A stretch of DNA of 53,703 nucleotides from an uncultured Thermoleophilia bacterium. Its GTDB lineage: Bacteria; Actinomycetota; Thermoleophilia; Miltoncostaeales; Miltoncostaeaceae. A program made the translations under genes and the position numbers. The notes below the pieces were generated by a model. The model searched no databases. It saw only the letters and a list, made by a program, of their open reading frames with translations, and was not told the DNA's origin. Location: the NCBI GenBank assembly GCA_938017905.1, contig CALIKX010000053.1, positions 1 through 53,703 of the forward strand, written 5' to 3'. Shown here piece after piece: positions 7,717 to 16,956 of this stretch (positions within the stretch are counted from its first letter, which is position 1; each line of letters opens with the position of its first letter).

Positions 7717-8420
7717 CGCCTGGCCGGGACCTTGTAGCCCGTGCCCCAGACGGTCTCGATGGGGCAGGCCTCACCGAGCTTGCGGCGCAACTGGCGCACG
7801 TGCACGTCGATGGTCCGGCTGTCGCCCAGGAAGGTGTAGCCCCATACCTTCTCGAGCAACTGCTCGCGGCTCAGCACCAGGCCCCGGGCCTGGACGAGCG
7901 CGGTGAGCAGGTCGAACTCCTTGGGCGTGAGGGCCACCTCGTCGCCATCAACGAACGCCTCACGCGGCCCCACCTCGATCCGCAGGCGGTCCACTTCAAG
8001 CACTGGCGGGAGGTCCGGATCGTCCGGCTCCACCCGGGCGTCGGTGCGTCGCATCACCGCCCGTACACGCGCCACCAGCTCACGTGGATCGAAGGGCTTG
8101 GTCACGTAGTCGTCGGCGCCCAGCTCGAGGCCCACCACCTTGTCCACGGCGTCATCGCGTGCCGTGAGCATGAGGATCGGCATCCCCCCGCCGCCCTGGC
8201 GGATGCGCCGGGTCACCTCGAAGCCGTCGACCCCCGGCAGGTTCAGGTCGAGCAGCAGCAGGTCGGGCCGTTCGGCCTCGATCCGGTCGAGGGCGTCATC
8301 GCCGCGCTCGGCGATCTCCACGCGGAAGCCCGCGGCCTCAAGGTACATCTTCGCGAAGGAGGCGATGTTGGGTTCATCCTCGGCGATGAGGATGAATGGC
8401 TGTTCATCGGAGGAGCCCAT
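7713..8420 (-). CDS. OmpR/PhoB-family response regulator
   Basis: DNA-binding response regulator of 235 residues. The receiver domain (about 8-125) has acidic pocket residues in IAEDEP, phospho-acceptor Asp58 in LLLLDLNLPG, Thr in MLTARDD and Lys in YVTKPFDP. The winged-helix trans_reg_C domain (about 140-232) has LTPKEFDLLTALVQARGLVLSREQLL and RTIDVHVRQLRRKLGE. It is the first gene of the operon and overlaps the kinase start by 4 bp. A TAACCT hexamer lies 12 nt before the ATG. Regulon unknown. Confidence 0.96.
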   Translation of the reverse strand: MGSSDEQPFILIAEDEPNIASFAKMYLEAAGFRVEIAERGDDALDRIEAERPDLLLLDLNLPGVDGFEVTRRIRQGGGGMPILMLTARDDAVDKVVGLELGADDYVTKPFDPRELVARVRAVMRRTDARVEPDDPDLPPVLEVDRLRIEVGPREAFVDGDEVALTPKEFDLLTALVQARGLVLSREQLLEKVWGYTFLGDSRTIDVHVRQLRRKLGEACPIETVWGTGYKVPARR

Positions 8421-8435
8421 GGCGCCCTGCGCAGG

Positions 8436-9011
8436 TTACCCGCGGTCCCCCTGGGGCGTCGCCCGCAGGCGGACGCTGATCGGCTTCATCGGCCAGCTCT
8501 CCATCGGGCCCGCGGACACCTTGAAGGTACCCACGCCGTCCAGGCGCACACGGCCGATGCCGCTGATGGACAGCATCACGTTCCCATCGCCCCGGAAGGT
8601 CGCCCGCACCCGTCGCCCCATGATGCTGATGCGCTGCTCGGCACGCGGTCGCAGGCGGATGGTGCGCGCGCGGGAGCGGCGCGAGGACGCGGTGCGTGAC
8701 CGGGTGCGTGGGTTCATGACTGCGCGCCCGCGCAGGCACACCCGCGCATCGCCGGCGTAGTCGGTGATGCGCACGTTCATGCCGCTCACGTCGCCAAAGG
8801 CGAACACATTGCCCTGCACGAGCACGTCGCCGGCTCCGTCCACCTGCATCTGCTCGCCCACCACCACCGGGCCCTTGGGCATGGCCTTGATGGCGCAGCC
8901 GCCTGCTGTCCCCTTGCGGGCCATCGCGGACTGGTCACCGGGCGCGCCGATGGCGGGTGCCGCGGCGATGGCGGCGATGGCGAGTGCTGGTCCGATGATG
9001 CGTCGCACCAC
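8436..9011 (-). CDS. Hypothetical secreted protein
   Basis: Protein of 191 residues with a clear Sec signal peptide (MVRRIIGPALAIAAIAAAPAIGA, cleavage about residue 23). The mature part has a lone Cys pair (GGCAIKAMP and ARVCLRG), a beta-rich first half (VVVGEQMQVDGAGDVLVQGNV), a strongly basic Arg/Ser linker (residues about 103-122) and a second beta-rich half. I recognise no family; the pattern fits an exported, possibly cell-surface beta-sheet protein. CACCAT lies 7 nt before a GTG at 9008, the same -10-like element seen at PAC2 and MGMT, so the true start may be one codon inside. Confidence 0.6.
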   Translation of the reverse strand: MVRRIIGPALAIAAIAAAPAIGAPGDQSAMARKGTAGGCAIKAMPKGPVVVGEQMQVDGAGDVLVQGNVFAFGDVSGMNVRITDYAGDARVCLRGRAVMNPRTRSRTASSRRSRARTIRLRPRAEQRISIMGRRVRATFRGDGNVMLSISGIGRVRLDGVGTFKVSAGPMESWPMKPISVRLRATPQGDRG

Positions 9012-9079
9012 GCTAATGGTGCACGCCTTGCGTGGTCGACGGAAGGGGCGTGCGTAAGGGCTTTGTTAGCCCGTCTGCG

Positions 9080-9466
9080 TCACGGCTCGAGCTTGATGCC
9101 CTCTTCCACCTTCACCGGCTCCTGCACGGTGGGCTCGAGTGTCACCTGCTCCTCGGTGGCCGCGGCCGGCGGTGCCTCGGTGGCCTGTGCCGGGGCCGTC
9201 TCGCCCTCGGGGACAGGACGCGGACCATCGCCCATGTACGCCCAGATGATCTCACCGCAGTCGGGGCATGCCGGAAGCGTGCCACGGTTGTTGATGCGGA
9301 ACTGGCATGTGACGCACGCATAGATTCCGGGGACCTTCTGCCCCGCGTGGTAGCAGGGCTTGCCCAGCCGCTGCTCCGCCTGCTGGGCGCCCTGTGCGGG
9401 CGAGAGGTTCTTGCCCTGTGCGCCCGCGGTCTTCCCGGGCCCTCGAGTCGGTCCGCTGGTGCCCAT
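9080..9466 (-). CDS. Zinc-ribbon protein with acidic Pro/Glu/Ala tail
   Basis: Protein of 128 residues. The ATG at 9466 is preceded by GGGGGGACGAAG and is preferred over an in-frame start at 9496. The N-terminus is a Gly/Ser/Thr/Lys-rich flexible region. The core holds cysteines in KPCYHAGQKVPGIYACVTCQ and LPACPDCGEIIW, the rubredoxin/zinc-ribbon layout CxxC-x16-CxxC. The C-terminal ~45 residues are a low-complexity tail of Pro, Glu, Ala and Val. Likely a metal-binding adaptor; function unknown. It diverges from nadE and its 5' end is 97 bp away. Confidence 0.65.
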   Translation of the reverse strand: MGTSGPTRGPGKTAGAQGKNLSPAQGAQQAEQRLGKPCYHAGQKVPGIYACVTCQFRINNRGTLPACPDCGEIIWAYMGDGPRPVPEGETAPAQATEAPPAAATEEQVTLEPTVQEPVKVEEGIKLEP

Positions 9467-9562
9467 CTTCGTCCCCCCGTCACGTATAACCTGCAACCGG
9501 GCCTGATCCTACCGCGCGATCACCAGCCCATCGGTGTCGATGGCGCGGCCGGAGGTCTCCCC

Positions 9563-11272
9563 GTGCGGGTTGCATGTGCGCAGATCAACACCGTCGTCGG
9601 TGACATCGACGGCAATGCCGAGCGTGTTCTCGATGCCATCCGGCGCGGGCATGACCATGGCGCGGCGATCGTCCTCACGCCGGAACTCGCCATCACCGGG
9701 TACCCGCCCGAGGACCTGCTGCTCCGGCCCTCATTCGCCGATGCCTCGCGCGCGGCCCTTGAGGACCTGGCCCGCCAGGTCACCGCGGGGGTTGCGGTTA
9801 TCGGGTTCGTCGAGCACGACGAGGACGTCCATAATGCTGCCGCCGTGATCGCCGACGGCGAGGTGCAGGCCGTCTACCGCAAGCGATTCCTGCCGAACTA
9901 CGGGGTGTTCGACGAGGCGCGATACTTCCGCGCGGGCACTGAGCCGATCGTCCTCGACATCGCGGGCGCGCGCGTGGGCGTCGTGATCTGCGAGGACATC
10001 TGGTATTCCGCTCCGGTGGCCGGCGACCTGGCCGAGGCCCGGCTGGACCTGGTGGCGTGCATCTCGTCATCCCCGTTCCACCTGGCCAAGGGTGCGGGGC
10101 GCGAGCGCATGCTCCAGACCCGTGCGTACGACAGCTCCGCCGCGCTCGCCTACTGCAATCAGGTGGGTGGCCAGGACGATCTGGTGTTCGATGGCCGGTC
10201 GGCGGTGATCGATCCCGCCGGGGAGCTGATCGCGCGCTCGCCGGTGTTCGAGGAGGATCTCCTCATCGCCGACATCCCCCTCGACCTCGCGGCGGGACGG
10301 CGCCTGCGCGAGCCGCTCCTGCGGCGCCTGCCCACGAATGGCGACGCCGCGCCCATGCGGATCCGCACCGGGGCGCTGCCGACGCCCTCGGGCGAGGGCA
10401 GTGGCATCGCGCAGATGCCGTCGCCGGAGGGGGAGCTGTGGGCCGCGCTCGTCACGGGGGTCCGCGACTACGTCGGCAAGAACGGCTTCCCCGGCGTGGT
10501 CATCGGCCTGTCCGGGGGCATCGACTCGGCCCTGACGGCCGCGATCGCGGTGGACGCCCTCGGTGCGGACCGCGTGCGGGGGGTGGCCATGCCATCGGTC
10601 TTCACCAGCGGGCAGAGCACCGGGGACGCCCAGGCGCTTGCCGATTCCCTGGGCATCCGCATGGACATCATCCCGATCGCCCCGGTGGTGGATGCGTTCG
10701 AGGCGCAGCTCGCCGACGTGTTCGAGGGGCGCCCCCGGGATGTCGCCGAGGAGAACCTGCAGGCCCGCGTGCGCGGCACCCTCCTCATGGCCATCAGCAA
10801 CAAGCACGGCGACATGGTGCTGGCCACCGGCAACAAGAGCGAGATGTCGGTCGGGTACTCCACCATCTATGGCGACATGGCCGGTGGGTTCGCCCCCATC
10901 CGCGATGTGTCGAAGACCTGGGTGTACCGGCTGTCGTCGTGGCGGAACCAGGATGCCGGTAGGGAGGTCATCCCGGAGGCCACCATTGTCCGACCACCCA
11001 CCGCCGAGCTCCGCCCCGATCAACTCGATTCGGACTCGCTCCCCGACTACGGAGTGCTCGATCCCATCCTCGAGGCCTACATCGAGCGCGACCTGCCCCC
11101 CGAGGCGCTCGTCGAGCGCGGGTTCCCCGCCGATGCCGTTGCCCGGGTCGCCGCGCTCGTCGACCGGGCCGAGTACAAGCGGCGACAGGGGCCGCCCGGC
11201 ATCAAGACCACCCCGCGCGCATTCGGACGCGACCGCCGCATGCCCATCACGAACCGCTTCGGTGCCCGGTAG
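9563..11272 (+). CDS. nadE: Glutamine-dependent NAD+ synthetase
   Basis: Two-domain enzyme of 569 residues that makes NAD+ from deamido-NAD+, ATP and glutamine. The GTG at 9563 has GGAGG 7 nt upstream; the frame is open further 5' but lacks family sequence there. The N-terminal nitrilase-type glutaminase shows the Glu-Lys-Cys triad in PELAITGYPPED, YRKRFLPNYGVF and VVICEDIW. The C-terminal synthetase has the PP-loop GLSGGIDSALTAAIAVDALG, then ATGNKSEMSVGYSTIYGDM and the adenine-binding RPPTAELRPDQ. Length and domain order match bacterial glutamine-dependent NadE. The subtilase gene downstream overlaps it by 11 bp. Confidence 0.96.
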   Translation: MRVACAQINTVVGDIDGNAERVLDAIRRGHDHGAAIVLTPELAITGYPPEDLLLRPSFADASRAALEDLARQVTAGVAVIGFVEHDEDVHNAAAVIADGEVQAVYRKRFLPNYGVFDEARYFRAGTEPIVLDIAGARVGVVICEDIWYSAPVAGDLAEARLDLVACISSSPFHLAKGAGRERMLQTRAYDSSAALAYCNQVGGQDDLVFDGRSAVIDPAGELIARSPVFEEDLLIADIPLDLAAGRRLREPLLRRLPTNGDAAPMRIRTGALPTPSGEGSGIAQMPSPEGELWAALVTGVRDYVGKNGFPGVVIGLSGGIDSALTAAIAVDALGADRVRGVAMPSVFTSGQSTGDAQALADSLGIRMDIIPIAPVVDAFEAQLADVFEGRPRDVAEENLQARVRGTLLMAISNKHGDMVLATGNKSEMSVGYSTIYGDMAGGFAPIRDVSKTWVYRLSSWRNQDAGREVIPEATIVRPPTAELRPDQLDSDSLPDYGVLDPILEAYIERDLPPEALVERGFPADAVARVAALVDRAEYKRRQGPPGIKTTPRAFGRDRRMPITNRFGAR

Positions 11273-12959
11273 GAGCAGGCGCGCGCGCCCGGTGCGCGCG
11301 CTGGCCGCCGCTCTTGCGGTGGCGCTCCTCCCGGCGGCGGCCACGGCGGCGGATCCGCCCCGGGTCGCCACGGCCGACGGCTTGGGCACGCTGCTGGTGT
11401 CGTTCCCCGGTGCGCCGGATGCCGGTGAAGTGCACGCGGCGATCGGGCGGTTCGGCGAACCGCGCGCCGTGGCGCCCGAGGCGGGCATCTGGTCGGTGCG
11501 CGCGCCCGCCGACGCCGGCCTGCGCGACCGGGTCCTCCGTGCGCCCGGTGTGCGATCGGCCGAATGGTCGCTGGTGCGCCGCGTGGATGAGCGGGCGCGC
11601 CAGGCCCAGGCGCCCGCGGCGCCCCTGCCGCTTACCCCGGTCGGGCCGCCGACGGACGAGTACTACGCCAACGGGCGCCAGTGGTCGCTGTTTCCCCCGG
11701 CGACCACATGGGGGGTGGACCTCACCGGCACCCCGGCGCGGCCACGCATCGCCATCCTCGACAGCGGCATCGACTCGACCCACCCCGAGTGGAGCGGGCC
11801 TGCGTCACCACTGGTGGCCCCCTACAGCGCATGGACCCGCCGGCAGTCCGCGGAGGATTGGGGACGGACCGGCCACGGCACGCACGTCGCCGGTATCGCC
11901 GCCGCGCCCATCAACGGCATCGGGGTCGTGGGAGTGGCCCCCGGGGCCCGGGGCGTCGCCGAGGTCATGCCGGTGCAGATCTCCGATCGCGACGGCTACT
12001 CCACGGACGAGACGATGATCCGCGGCATCCGCTGGGCGGTCCGCAACGGCGCGAAGGTGGTCAACATCTCGGCCGGGGGAGTGGGATCGTCGCCCGCGTT
12101 CCAGCGGGTGGTCGACTGGGCGTTCTCGTCCGGGGCGCTCACGGTGGTGTCGGTGGGAAATGACGGGCAGGACTACGGCGCGGTCAACTACCCGGCCGGG
12201 TACCGCGGGGTGCTCGGCGTGGCGGCGCAGTGCTCCGGCGCTGTCACCGCCCCCGACTGCCCGACCCCCTACGGGCTCGCGCGCTTCAGCAACCGCAACC
12301 CCTCGGTGGACGTCGTGGCGCCCGGGGCGGACATCATCTCGTCGGTGCCCCCGTGGGTGCGGCAGGGGATGGTGTCCCCGGGGTACGCCGTGAAGGAGGG
12401 CACCTCGATGGCCGCGCCCTTCGTCGCGGGCGTCGCCGCGCTGGTGTTCGCGGCGAATCCCGGTGCCACGCCCAGCCAGGTACTGCGGCAGATCAAGAAC
12501 ACCGCCACCGACATGGGGCCGCGGGGCCGCGACGCATCCACCGGGCACGGCCTCGTGAATCCCCGTGCCGCGGTCACCCTGCCCCTTCCTGTCGACGATC
12601 CCCATGAGGCCAACTCCGACATCGCCGCGGTGCGGCGCGTCGCCGCCATCGTGCCCCCGGCGACGCTGGGCGCCTTCATTGACGTGGATGACGACCCCGT
12701 CGACGTGTACCCGGTGACCGTCCGCGCGGGGCAGGTGCTGCGGATGTCGGCGCGGTCGTCCTCGGCGCGCCTGCGCATCTCGTACTGGCCCCCCGGCACC
12801 CGGACCATCACCTCCGGCCGGCCCGCCGCCACCACCCGGCGCGCATCGGGTGCGCCATCGCTGGCGGTCACGGCGTCCCGGTCGGGGCGCGGCTACGTGG
12901 TGGTGCGGGCCGCTGCCGGGCGTGGCGCCTACCGACTCATCCTGCGGCGCTCGCGGTGA
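11262..12959 (+). CDS. Secreted subtilisin-like S8 serine peptidase
   Basis: Extracellular protease of 565 residues. From the GTG at 11262 the protein starts with a basic n-region and signal peptide ending LLPAAATA (about residue 29); a second GTG at 11292 would shorten the n-region. A short prodomain-like segment (about 40-110) precedes the catalytic domain: Asp167 in AILDSGID, His205 in GHGTHVAG, Asn300 in VGNDG, Ser382 in EGTSMAAPFVAG. The C-terminal ~120 residues form a beta-rich domain (FIDVDDDPVDVYPVTVRAG) like the pre-peptidase C-terminal domain of secreted proteases. It overlaps nadE by 11 bp and the SDR by 4 bp (GTGA). Confidence 0.93.
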   Translation: MPGRSRRARPVRALAAALAVALLPAAATAADPPRVATADGLGTLLVSFPGAPDAGEVHAAIGRFGEPRAVAPEAGIWSVRAPADAGLRDRVLRAPGVRSAEWSLVRRVDERARQAQAPAAPLPLTPVGPPTDEYYANGRQWSLFPPATTWGVDLTGTPARPRIAILDSGIDSTHPEWSGPASPLVAPYSAWTRRQSAEDWGRTGHGTHVAGIAAAPINGIGVVGVAPGARGVAEVMPVQISDRDGYSTDETMIRGIRWAVRNGAKVVNISAGGVGSSPAFQRVVDWAFSSGALTVVSVGNDGQDYGAVNYPAGYRGVLGVAAQCSGAVTAPDCPTPYGLARFSNRNPSVDVVAPGADIISSVPPWVRQGMVSPGYAVKEGTSMAAPFVAGVAALVFAANPGATPSQVLRQIKNTATDMGPRGRDASTGHGLVNPRAAVTLPLPVDDPHEANSDIAAVRRVAAIVPPATLGAFIDVDDDPVDVYPVTVRAGQVLRMSARSSSARLRISYWPPGTRTITSGRPAATTRRASGAPSLAVTASRSGRGYVVVRAAAGRGAYRLILRRSR

Positions 12960-13645
12960 ACGCACCCGTGATGGTCATCACGGGTGCGTCGGACGGCATC
13001 GGCGCGGCCGTCGCGCGCGCCGCGGTGGCCGATGGCTGGCGGGTGGTGCTGGCGGCGCGCCGCACGCACATGCTGGAGGCGCTGGCCGATGAGCTCGGCG
13101 GCCCCGCCGTGGCCCTGCCCGTCACCTGCGACGTGACCGAGTGGGATCAGGTGGAGGCCATGGCCGCAGCTGCCGTGCGGGAGTACGGGCGCATCGACGC
13201 AGTCATCGCGAATGCGGGGTTCGGCGCGCGGCGCGGCCTGCTCGGGGAGACCCCCGCGTTCTGGCGCGAGATGATCCTCACCAATGTGTACGGGGCCGCC
13301 ATCACCCTGCGCGCCTGCGTTCCGGCTCTGCGCGAATCCCGCGGGCACGCGGTGCTGATGGGGTCGATCTCCGGCCGGCAGGTGGGCACCGGGTCGATGT
13401 ACTCATCGACCAAGTGGGCGGTGACCGCGATGGCCGAGGCCGCGCGGAAGGACCTCCTGGGCACCGGGGTGCGCGTCACGCTCATCGCGCCGGGCGTCGT
13501 GGACACGGCCTTCTACGACGATCCGCCGGGAGGGGAACCGCTCGTGGTGGACGATGTCGCACGGGCCGTGATGTTCGCGCTGGGGCAGCCGTCCCATGTG
13601 AGCGTCAGCGAGATCTACATGCGCCCCACCGGGCAGGAGTTCTAG
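12956..13645 (+). CDS. Short-chain dehydrogenase/reductase (SDR)
   Basis: Classical SDR of 229 residues, GTG start overlapping the protease stop by 4 bp. Cofactor motif ITGASDGIGAAVA at the N-terminus (Arg in LAARRT suggests NADP(H)), NAG at VIANAGFG, catalytic Ser in LMGSISG and YxxxK in MYSSTKWA. Followed by APGVVDTAFYDD. Overall close to YdfG-like 3-hydroxy-acid dehydrogenases, but substrate assignment is not safe. The stop codon TAG is also the start of a TAGGCT hexamer for the next gene. Confidence 0.9.
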   Translation: MNAPVMVITGASDGIGAAVARAAVADGWRVVLAARRTHMLEALADELGGPAVALPVTCDVTEWDQVEAMAAAAVREYGRIDAVIANAGFGARRGLLGETPAFWREMILTNVYGAAITLRACVPALRESRGHAVLMGSISGRQVGTGSMYSSTKWAVTAMAEAARKDLLGTGVRVTLIAPGVVDTAFYDDPPGGEPLVVDDVARAVMFALGQPSHVSVSEIYMRPTGQEF

Positions 13646-13648
13646 GCT
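13643..13648 (+). promoter_or_regulatory. -10-like TAGGCT overlapping the SDR stop codon
   Basis: TAGGCT-GCGCCC-GTG: the hexamer begins with the SDR stop codon and lies 6 nt before the GTG at 13655. Inferred leaderless promoter for the next gene. Confidence 0.35.
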
Positions 13649-13654
13649 GCGCCC

Positions 13655-14677
13655 GTGACCGATCGCGCCGTGCGACTGCGCCTGGACGTGGACATCCGGG
13701 GCGACGACGTGGGCCTGGGCGCCCTGCGATCGGGCCCCCCGGGCCCGCCGGTCCGTGACGGCGAACTCGCCGTGGTCCTGGGTACCGAACTCGCGCGCGT
13801 CGCGCTGGCCGCGCTGCCCGACGGGCGTCGTGTCCCGGTTGCCCGAGACCTGGCCGGGCTCACCGCGGGTGCGGCGGCCGCCGACCTGGCGGCGGGCCGG
13901 GTGCCCGGCGCGACGGTGCAGGTGCTGCGCGGGGAAGAGCAGGTGGGTGCCCGTGGGTGGTGCGCACGCGCCGTGCTGGCCGAGGGCCTTCCGCCTGCGC
14001 AGGCCCTGATGGCCGTCGATGCCATACGCCTCCCCCCGGACCCCATTGCCGGGGAGTGGGCCGCCCGCGTGCCGTGGATGGTGCCGGCGCTCGTGCGCGG
14101 TGCCGTGGGGCACTCGCCCGACGCGCTCGCGCGTGCCGTGCTGGCGCTCCGCGAGCTCGGCCGGGTTGTGGGCGAGGATCCCGGTCGCGCCGCGGATCCC
14201 GCGACGGCGTCCGCGGCCGTGAGTGTTGCGCTCGCGGCAGTACGCCCGGTGCCCGGGGCGGCGTCGTTCGCCCCGCCGGCGCCCGCACCCGGGGACGCCG
14301 CCGTCACGGAGCCCGTCGTCCGCACCGCGGCCCCGCCCGTCGCGCCGCCGCCGGCCCGTCCAGCGCCCCCCGACCGCCGCCTTCTCGCCGCCATCGCCGC
14401 GTCGGTGGGCGCGGCGGTCCTGGCGCTCGTGCTGGTATTCGCCATCATCGCGTCCCCGGGGACCTTCGGGCTCGCGAGCGCATCGGACGTGAACGACCGC
14501 GTTGCGGTCATCGAGGCCGGCACCGGACAGCTGCGGTCCGACGTCGCGGCCCTCGCGCGCGAGGTCCAGTCCGGCGCGGGAACGCCTGCGGCGGCGCTGC
14601 GGCGCGTGGAGGAGGCGCTCGACGACCTGGAGCAGCAGGTACGCGGCCTGTGCTCGGTCGTGCCCGTGGTCTGCTAA
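13655..14677 (+). CDS. Hypothetical protein with a single membrane anchor
   Basis: Protein of 340 residues, not recognised. The N-terminal ~190 residues are soluble and Ala/Arg/Val-rich. A Pro/Ala-rich linker (about 195-245) leads to one transmembrane helix (about 247-268, LLAAIAASVGAAVLALVLVFAII). A C-terminal segment predicted as coiled coil (VIEAGTGQLRSDVAALAREV, then LRRVEEALDDLEQQVRGLC) ends in two cysteines, CSVVPVVC. The layout suggests a cytoplasmic domain tethered to the membrane with an external helical stalk. TAGGCT lies 6 nt before the GTG. Confidence 0.65.
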   Translation: MTDRAVRLRLDVDIRGDDVGLGALRSGPPGPPVRDGELAVVLGTELARVALAALPDGRRVPVARDLAGLTAGAAAADLAAGRVPGATVQVLRGEEQVGARGWCARAVLAEGLPPAQALMAVDAIRLPPDPIAGEWAARVPWMVPALVRGAVGHSPDALARAVLALRELGRVVGEDPGRAADPATASAAVSVALAAVRPVPGAASFAPPAPAPGDAAVTEPVVRTAAPPVAPPPARPAPPDRRLLAAIAASVGAAVLALVLVFAIIASPGTFGLASASDVNDRVAVIEAGTGQLRSDVAALAREVQSGAGTPAAALRRVEEALDDLEQQVRGLCSVVPVVC

Positions 14678-14687
14678 CCCTCCCGGC

Positions 14688-15845
14688 ATGGGAGTCGTCG
14701 CCTTCGTCGATCGGCAGGGTCTGTCCGGGTATGACCTGGGCACCGATCACCCGCTCGCCCCGGTCAACCGCGAGCTGGCCATCGACCTCATCCGTGCATA
14801 CGGCATGCTCGACCGCCCCGATGTCACGGTGCTGCAGCCGGCTCCGGGTGACGAGGACCTCATCGGCCGGGTGCACACGGCCGCCTACATGGCGGCCGTC
14901 CGGCGCTACAGCGCCACCCCGCAGCTCGCCGCGGCGTTCGAGGCGGGCATGTGGGGGCTCGCGCACGGCGGAGATACCCCGGCCTTCGCGGGGATGCACG
15001 AGGCCGCCGTGGCGGTGTGCGGGTCGTCGGTCACCGCGGCCCGCGCGGTGTGGGAGGGGCGTGCAGACCGCGTGCTGTCGGTCGCGGGTGGCCTGCACCA
15101 CGCTTTCGCGAACAAGGCGAATGGCTTCTGCATCTACAACGACCCGGCCGTGGCCATCCGGTGGCTTCTCGAGAACGGGGCCGAGCGGGTGGCATACGTG
15201 GACGTGGACGTCCACCACGGCGACGGCACGCAGTTCATCTTCTACGACGACCCCCGCGTGCTCACGTGCTCGGTGCACGAGAGCGGCCGGTACCTCTTCC
15301 CGGGCACGGGGGCCATCTCCGAGCGCGGGATCGGTGCGGGGGAGGGGTACTCGGTGAACGTGCCGCTGCCGGCCTTCTCCGGCGACGGCCCGTACCTGCG
15401 CGCGATCGACGAGGTCATCGCCCCGGCGGTCACGACCTTCCGGCCGGATGTCCTCGTCACCCAGGACGGCGTGGACCCGCACCACCAGGACCCGCTGGCC
15501 CACCTGCAGGTGCGCATGGCCACCTTCCCGGCGGTGTGGCGGTCGCTGCACCGCCTGGCGGACGATGCCGCAGGCGGCAGGTGGATCGCCCTGGGTGGGG
15601 GTGGCTACAACGTGGACGTGCTGCCGCGCGCCTGGGCGCTGCTGTTCGCCGAGATGACGGGAACGGACCTGCCGGACGTGGTGCCGGCGGACTGGCTGGC
15701 CCTCGCCGCCGAGCGCACGGACCGCACCGACCTCACCCCGCTGCTGATGGGTGACCCCGACCCGGAGGTCGCGGCCGACGAGCGTGCCCGGGCCGATTTC
15801 GAGGGCGATGAGGTGGTGCACGAGGCCATCCGGACGCTCCTGTGA
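14688..15845 (+). CDS. acuC: AcuC-like deacetylase (histone deacetylase superfamily)
   Basis: Zinc-dependent class I histone-deacetylase-like amidohydrolase of 385 residues. In bacilli AcuC removes the acetyl group from acetyl-CoA synthetase and so activates it. The ATG at 14688 gives an N-terminus matching the family. Active-site motifs: GGLHHAFANKANGFCIYND (His pair), YVDVDVHHGDGTQ (zinc Asp and His), TQDGVDPHHQDPLAHL and GGGGYN. It is the first of three tightly packed genes, overlapping the HD gene by 4 bp. No acs or acuA is nearby, so the target here is inferred only from the family. Confidence 0.88.
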   Translation: MGVVAFVDRQGLSGYDLGTDHPLAPVNRELAIDLIRAYGMLDRPDVTVLQPAPGDEDLIGRVHTAAYMAAVRRYSATPQLAAAFEAGMWGLAHGGDTPAFAGMHEAAVAVCGSSVTAARAVWEGRADRVLSVAGGLHHAFANKANGFCIYNDPAVAIRWLLENGAERVAYVDVDVHHGDGTQFIFYDDPRVLTCSVHESGRYLFPGTGAISERGIGAGEGYSVNVPLPAFSGDGPYLRAIDEVIAPAVTTFRPDVLVTQDGVDPHHQDPLAHLQVRMATFPAVWRSLHRLADDAAGGRWIALGGGGYNVDVLPRAWALLFAEMTGTDLPDVVPADWLALAAERTDRTDLTPLLMGDPDPEVAADERARADFEGDEVVHEAIRTLL

Positions 15846-16423
15846 GCACGGCGCTCTGGCGCGGCGCGGGCGACCCGCGCGGAGCCCATGCGCTGTGTGA
15901 GGCGGTGTCCTCCGCCCGTCGGTACGCGCACTCCCGGGGCGTCGCGCAGCAGGCGGCCCGCGCGGCACGTGCCAGGGCACTGGATCCCGATGCACGCCGA
16001 CGCCTGCTCACGGCGGCATGGGTGCACGACATCGGATACGCGCTGCCGGGATCCTTCCACGCGCGGGATGGCGCGCGGGCGCTCCGGCGCGCGGGCCACG
16101 AGGACGTCGCACGGATGGTCGCGCATCACTCGAACGCCGCCGCGCGTGCCCACGCGGCCGGCATTGCACCGATCGACGGCGAGTTCCCGCGCCCGGCGGG
16201 CCGCGATGCCGCGCTCCTCGCGCTGCTCGACGTGGCCGACCTCCTCACGGGTGCGGATGGCGAGAGGGTCGATCCCGCGGGCCGGCTGGCGGGGCTCGTC
16301 GAGCGGCGTGGTCCCCGCAGCCCGTCCGTGCGCGCGCTGGTGGACAACGTGAACCGGCTCGGGGCGGATCCCGTCACCCGCTCCCTGATCGAGCAGCTGT
16401 CGGCGCCCGGGGTCTCGGCGTGA
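15842..16423 (+). CDS. HD-domain phosphohydrolase-like protein
   Basis: Protein of 193 residues with a metal-dependent HD fold: His in YAHSRGVA, the HD doublet in AAWVHDIGYAL, His in DVARMVAHHSNAA and Asp in LLDVADLLTGADGE. Length fits small stand-alone HD proteins. Its GTG overlaps acuC and its stop overlaps the next gene (each 4 bp), so the three are translated as a unit. The substrate (nucleotide or other phosphate) is not evident. Confidence 0.82.
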   Translation: MSTALWRGAGDPRGAHALCEAVSSARRYAHSRGVAQQAARAARARALDPDARRRLLTAAWVHDIGYALPGSFHARDGARALRRAGHEDVARMVAHHSNAAARAHAAGIAPIDGEFPRPAGRDAALLALLDVADLLTGADGERVDPAGRLAGLVERRGPRSPSVRALVDNVNRLGADPVTRSLIEQLSAPGVSA

Positions 16424-16956
16424 GCGGCCGTGTGGTCGCGGTCTTCGGCTCGTCGCGCATCGGGCCGGAGCATCCCGCATATGCGGATGCCGAGCGCCTC
16501 GGGCGGTTGCTGGGGCGCGCGGGATGGGTCGTGGCCACGGGTGGGCACGACGGCGCCATGGCCGCGGTCTCGCGCGGCGCGCGGGATGCCGGTGCGCATG
16601 TGATCGGCGTCACGCTGCCCGGCCCGGGCGGACGTCGTCGTCCGAACGACTGGGTGGTGGAGGAGCGGCCGGCCGACGACCTGTTCGCCCGCCTCGCCCT
16701 GCTGCTCGACGCCGATGCGTGGGTGGCCGTCGCCGGCGGCGTCGGCACGCTCGCGGAGATCACCGTGGCGTGGAACCTCATGCAGAACGCCCACGTCGCC
16801 CCCCGTCCGCTGATCGTGGTGGGTCCGGGCTGGGATGCGGTGCTCGACGCCCTCGTCGATGGGCACCTGGTGGACGGGGCCGACCTCGCGCTGGTCACGG
16901 CCGTGCCGGATGTGGACGCGGCGATGGCCGCGCTCGGCCGGCGCCTGTCGGGCTAG
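16420..16956 (+). CDS. LOG-family / TIGR00725-like Rossmann protein
   Basis: Protein of 178 residues from the GTG at 16420. It has the lysine-decarboxylase-like (LOG) Rossmann fold: VAVFGSSRIGPEHP at the N-terminus, ATGGHDGAMAAVSRGARDAG and VAVAGGVGTLAEITVAWN. Cytokinin-activating LOG phosphoribohydrolases have PGGxGTxxE; here Pro is replaced by Ala, as in the TIGR00725 branch, which has no assigned reaction. It may hydrolyse nucleotide 5'-monophosphates or bind molybdenum cofactor-like ligands, but neither can be chosen from sequence. Its stop shares CTAG with the stop of pgi. Confidence 0.8.
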   Translation: MSGRVVAVFGSSRIGPEHPAYADAERLGRLLGRAGWVVATGGHDGAMAAVSRGARDAGAHVIGVTLPGPGGRRRPNDWVVEERPADDLFARLALLLDADAWVAVAGGVGTLAEITVAWNLMQNAHVAPRPLIVVGPGWDAVLDALVDGHLVDGADLALVTAVPDVDAAMAALGRRLSG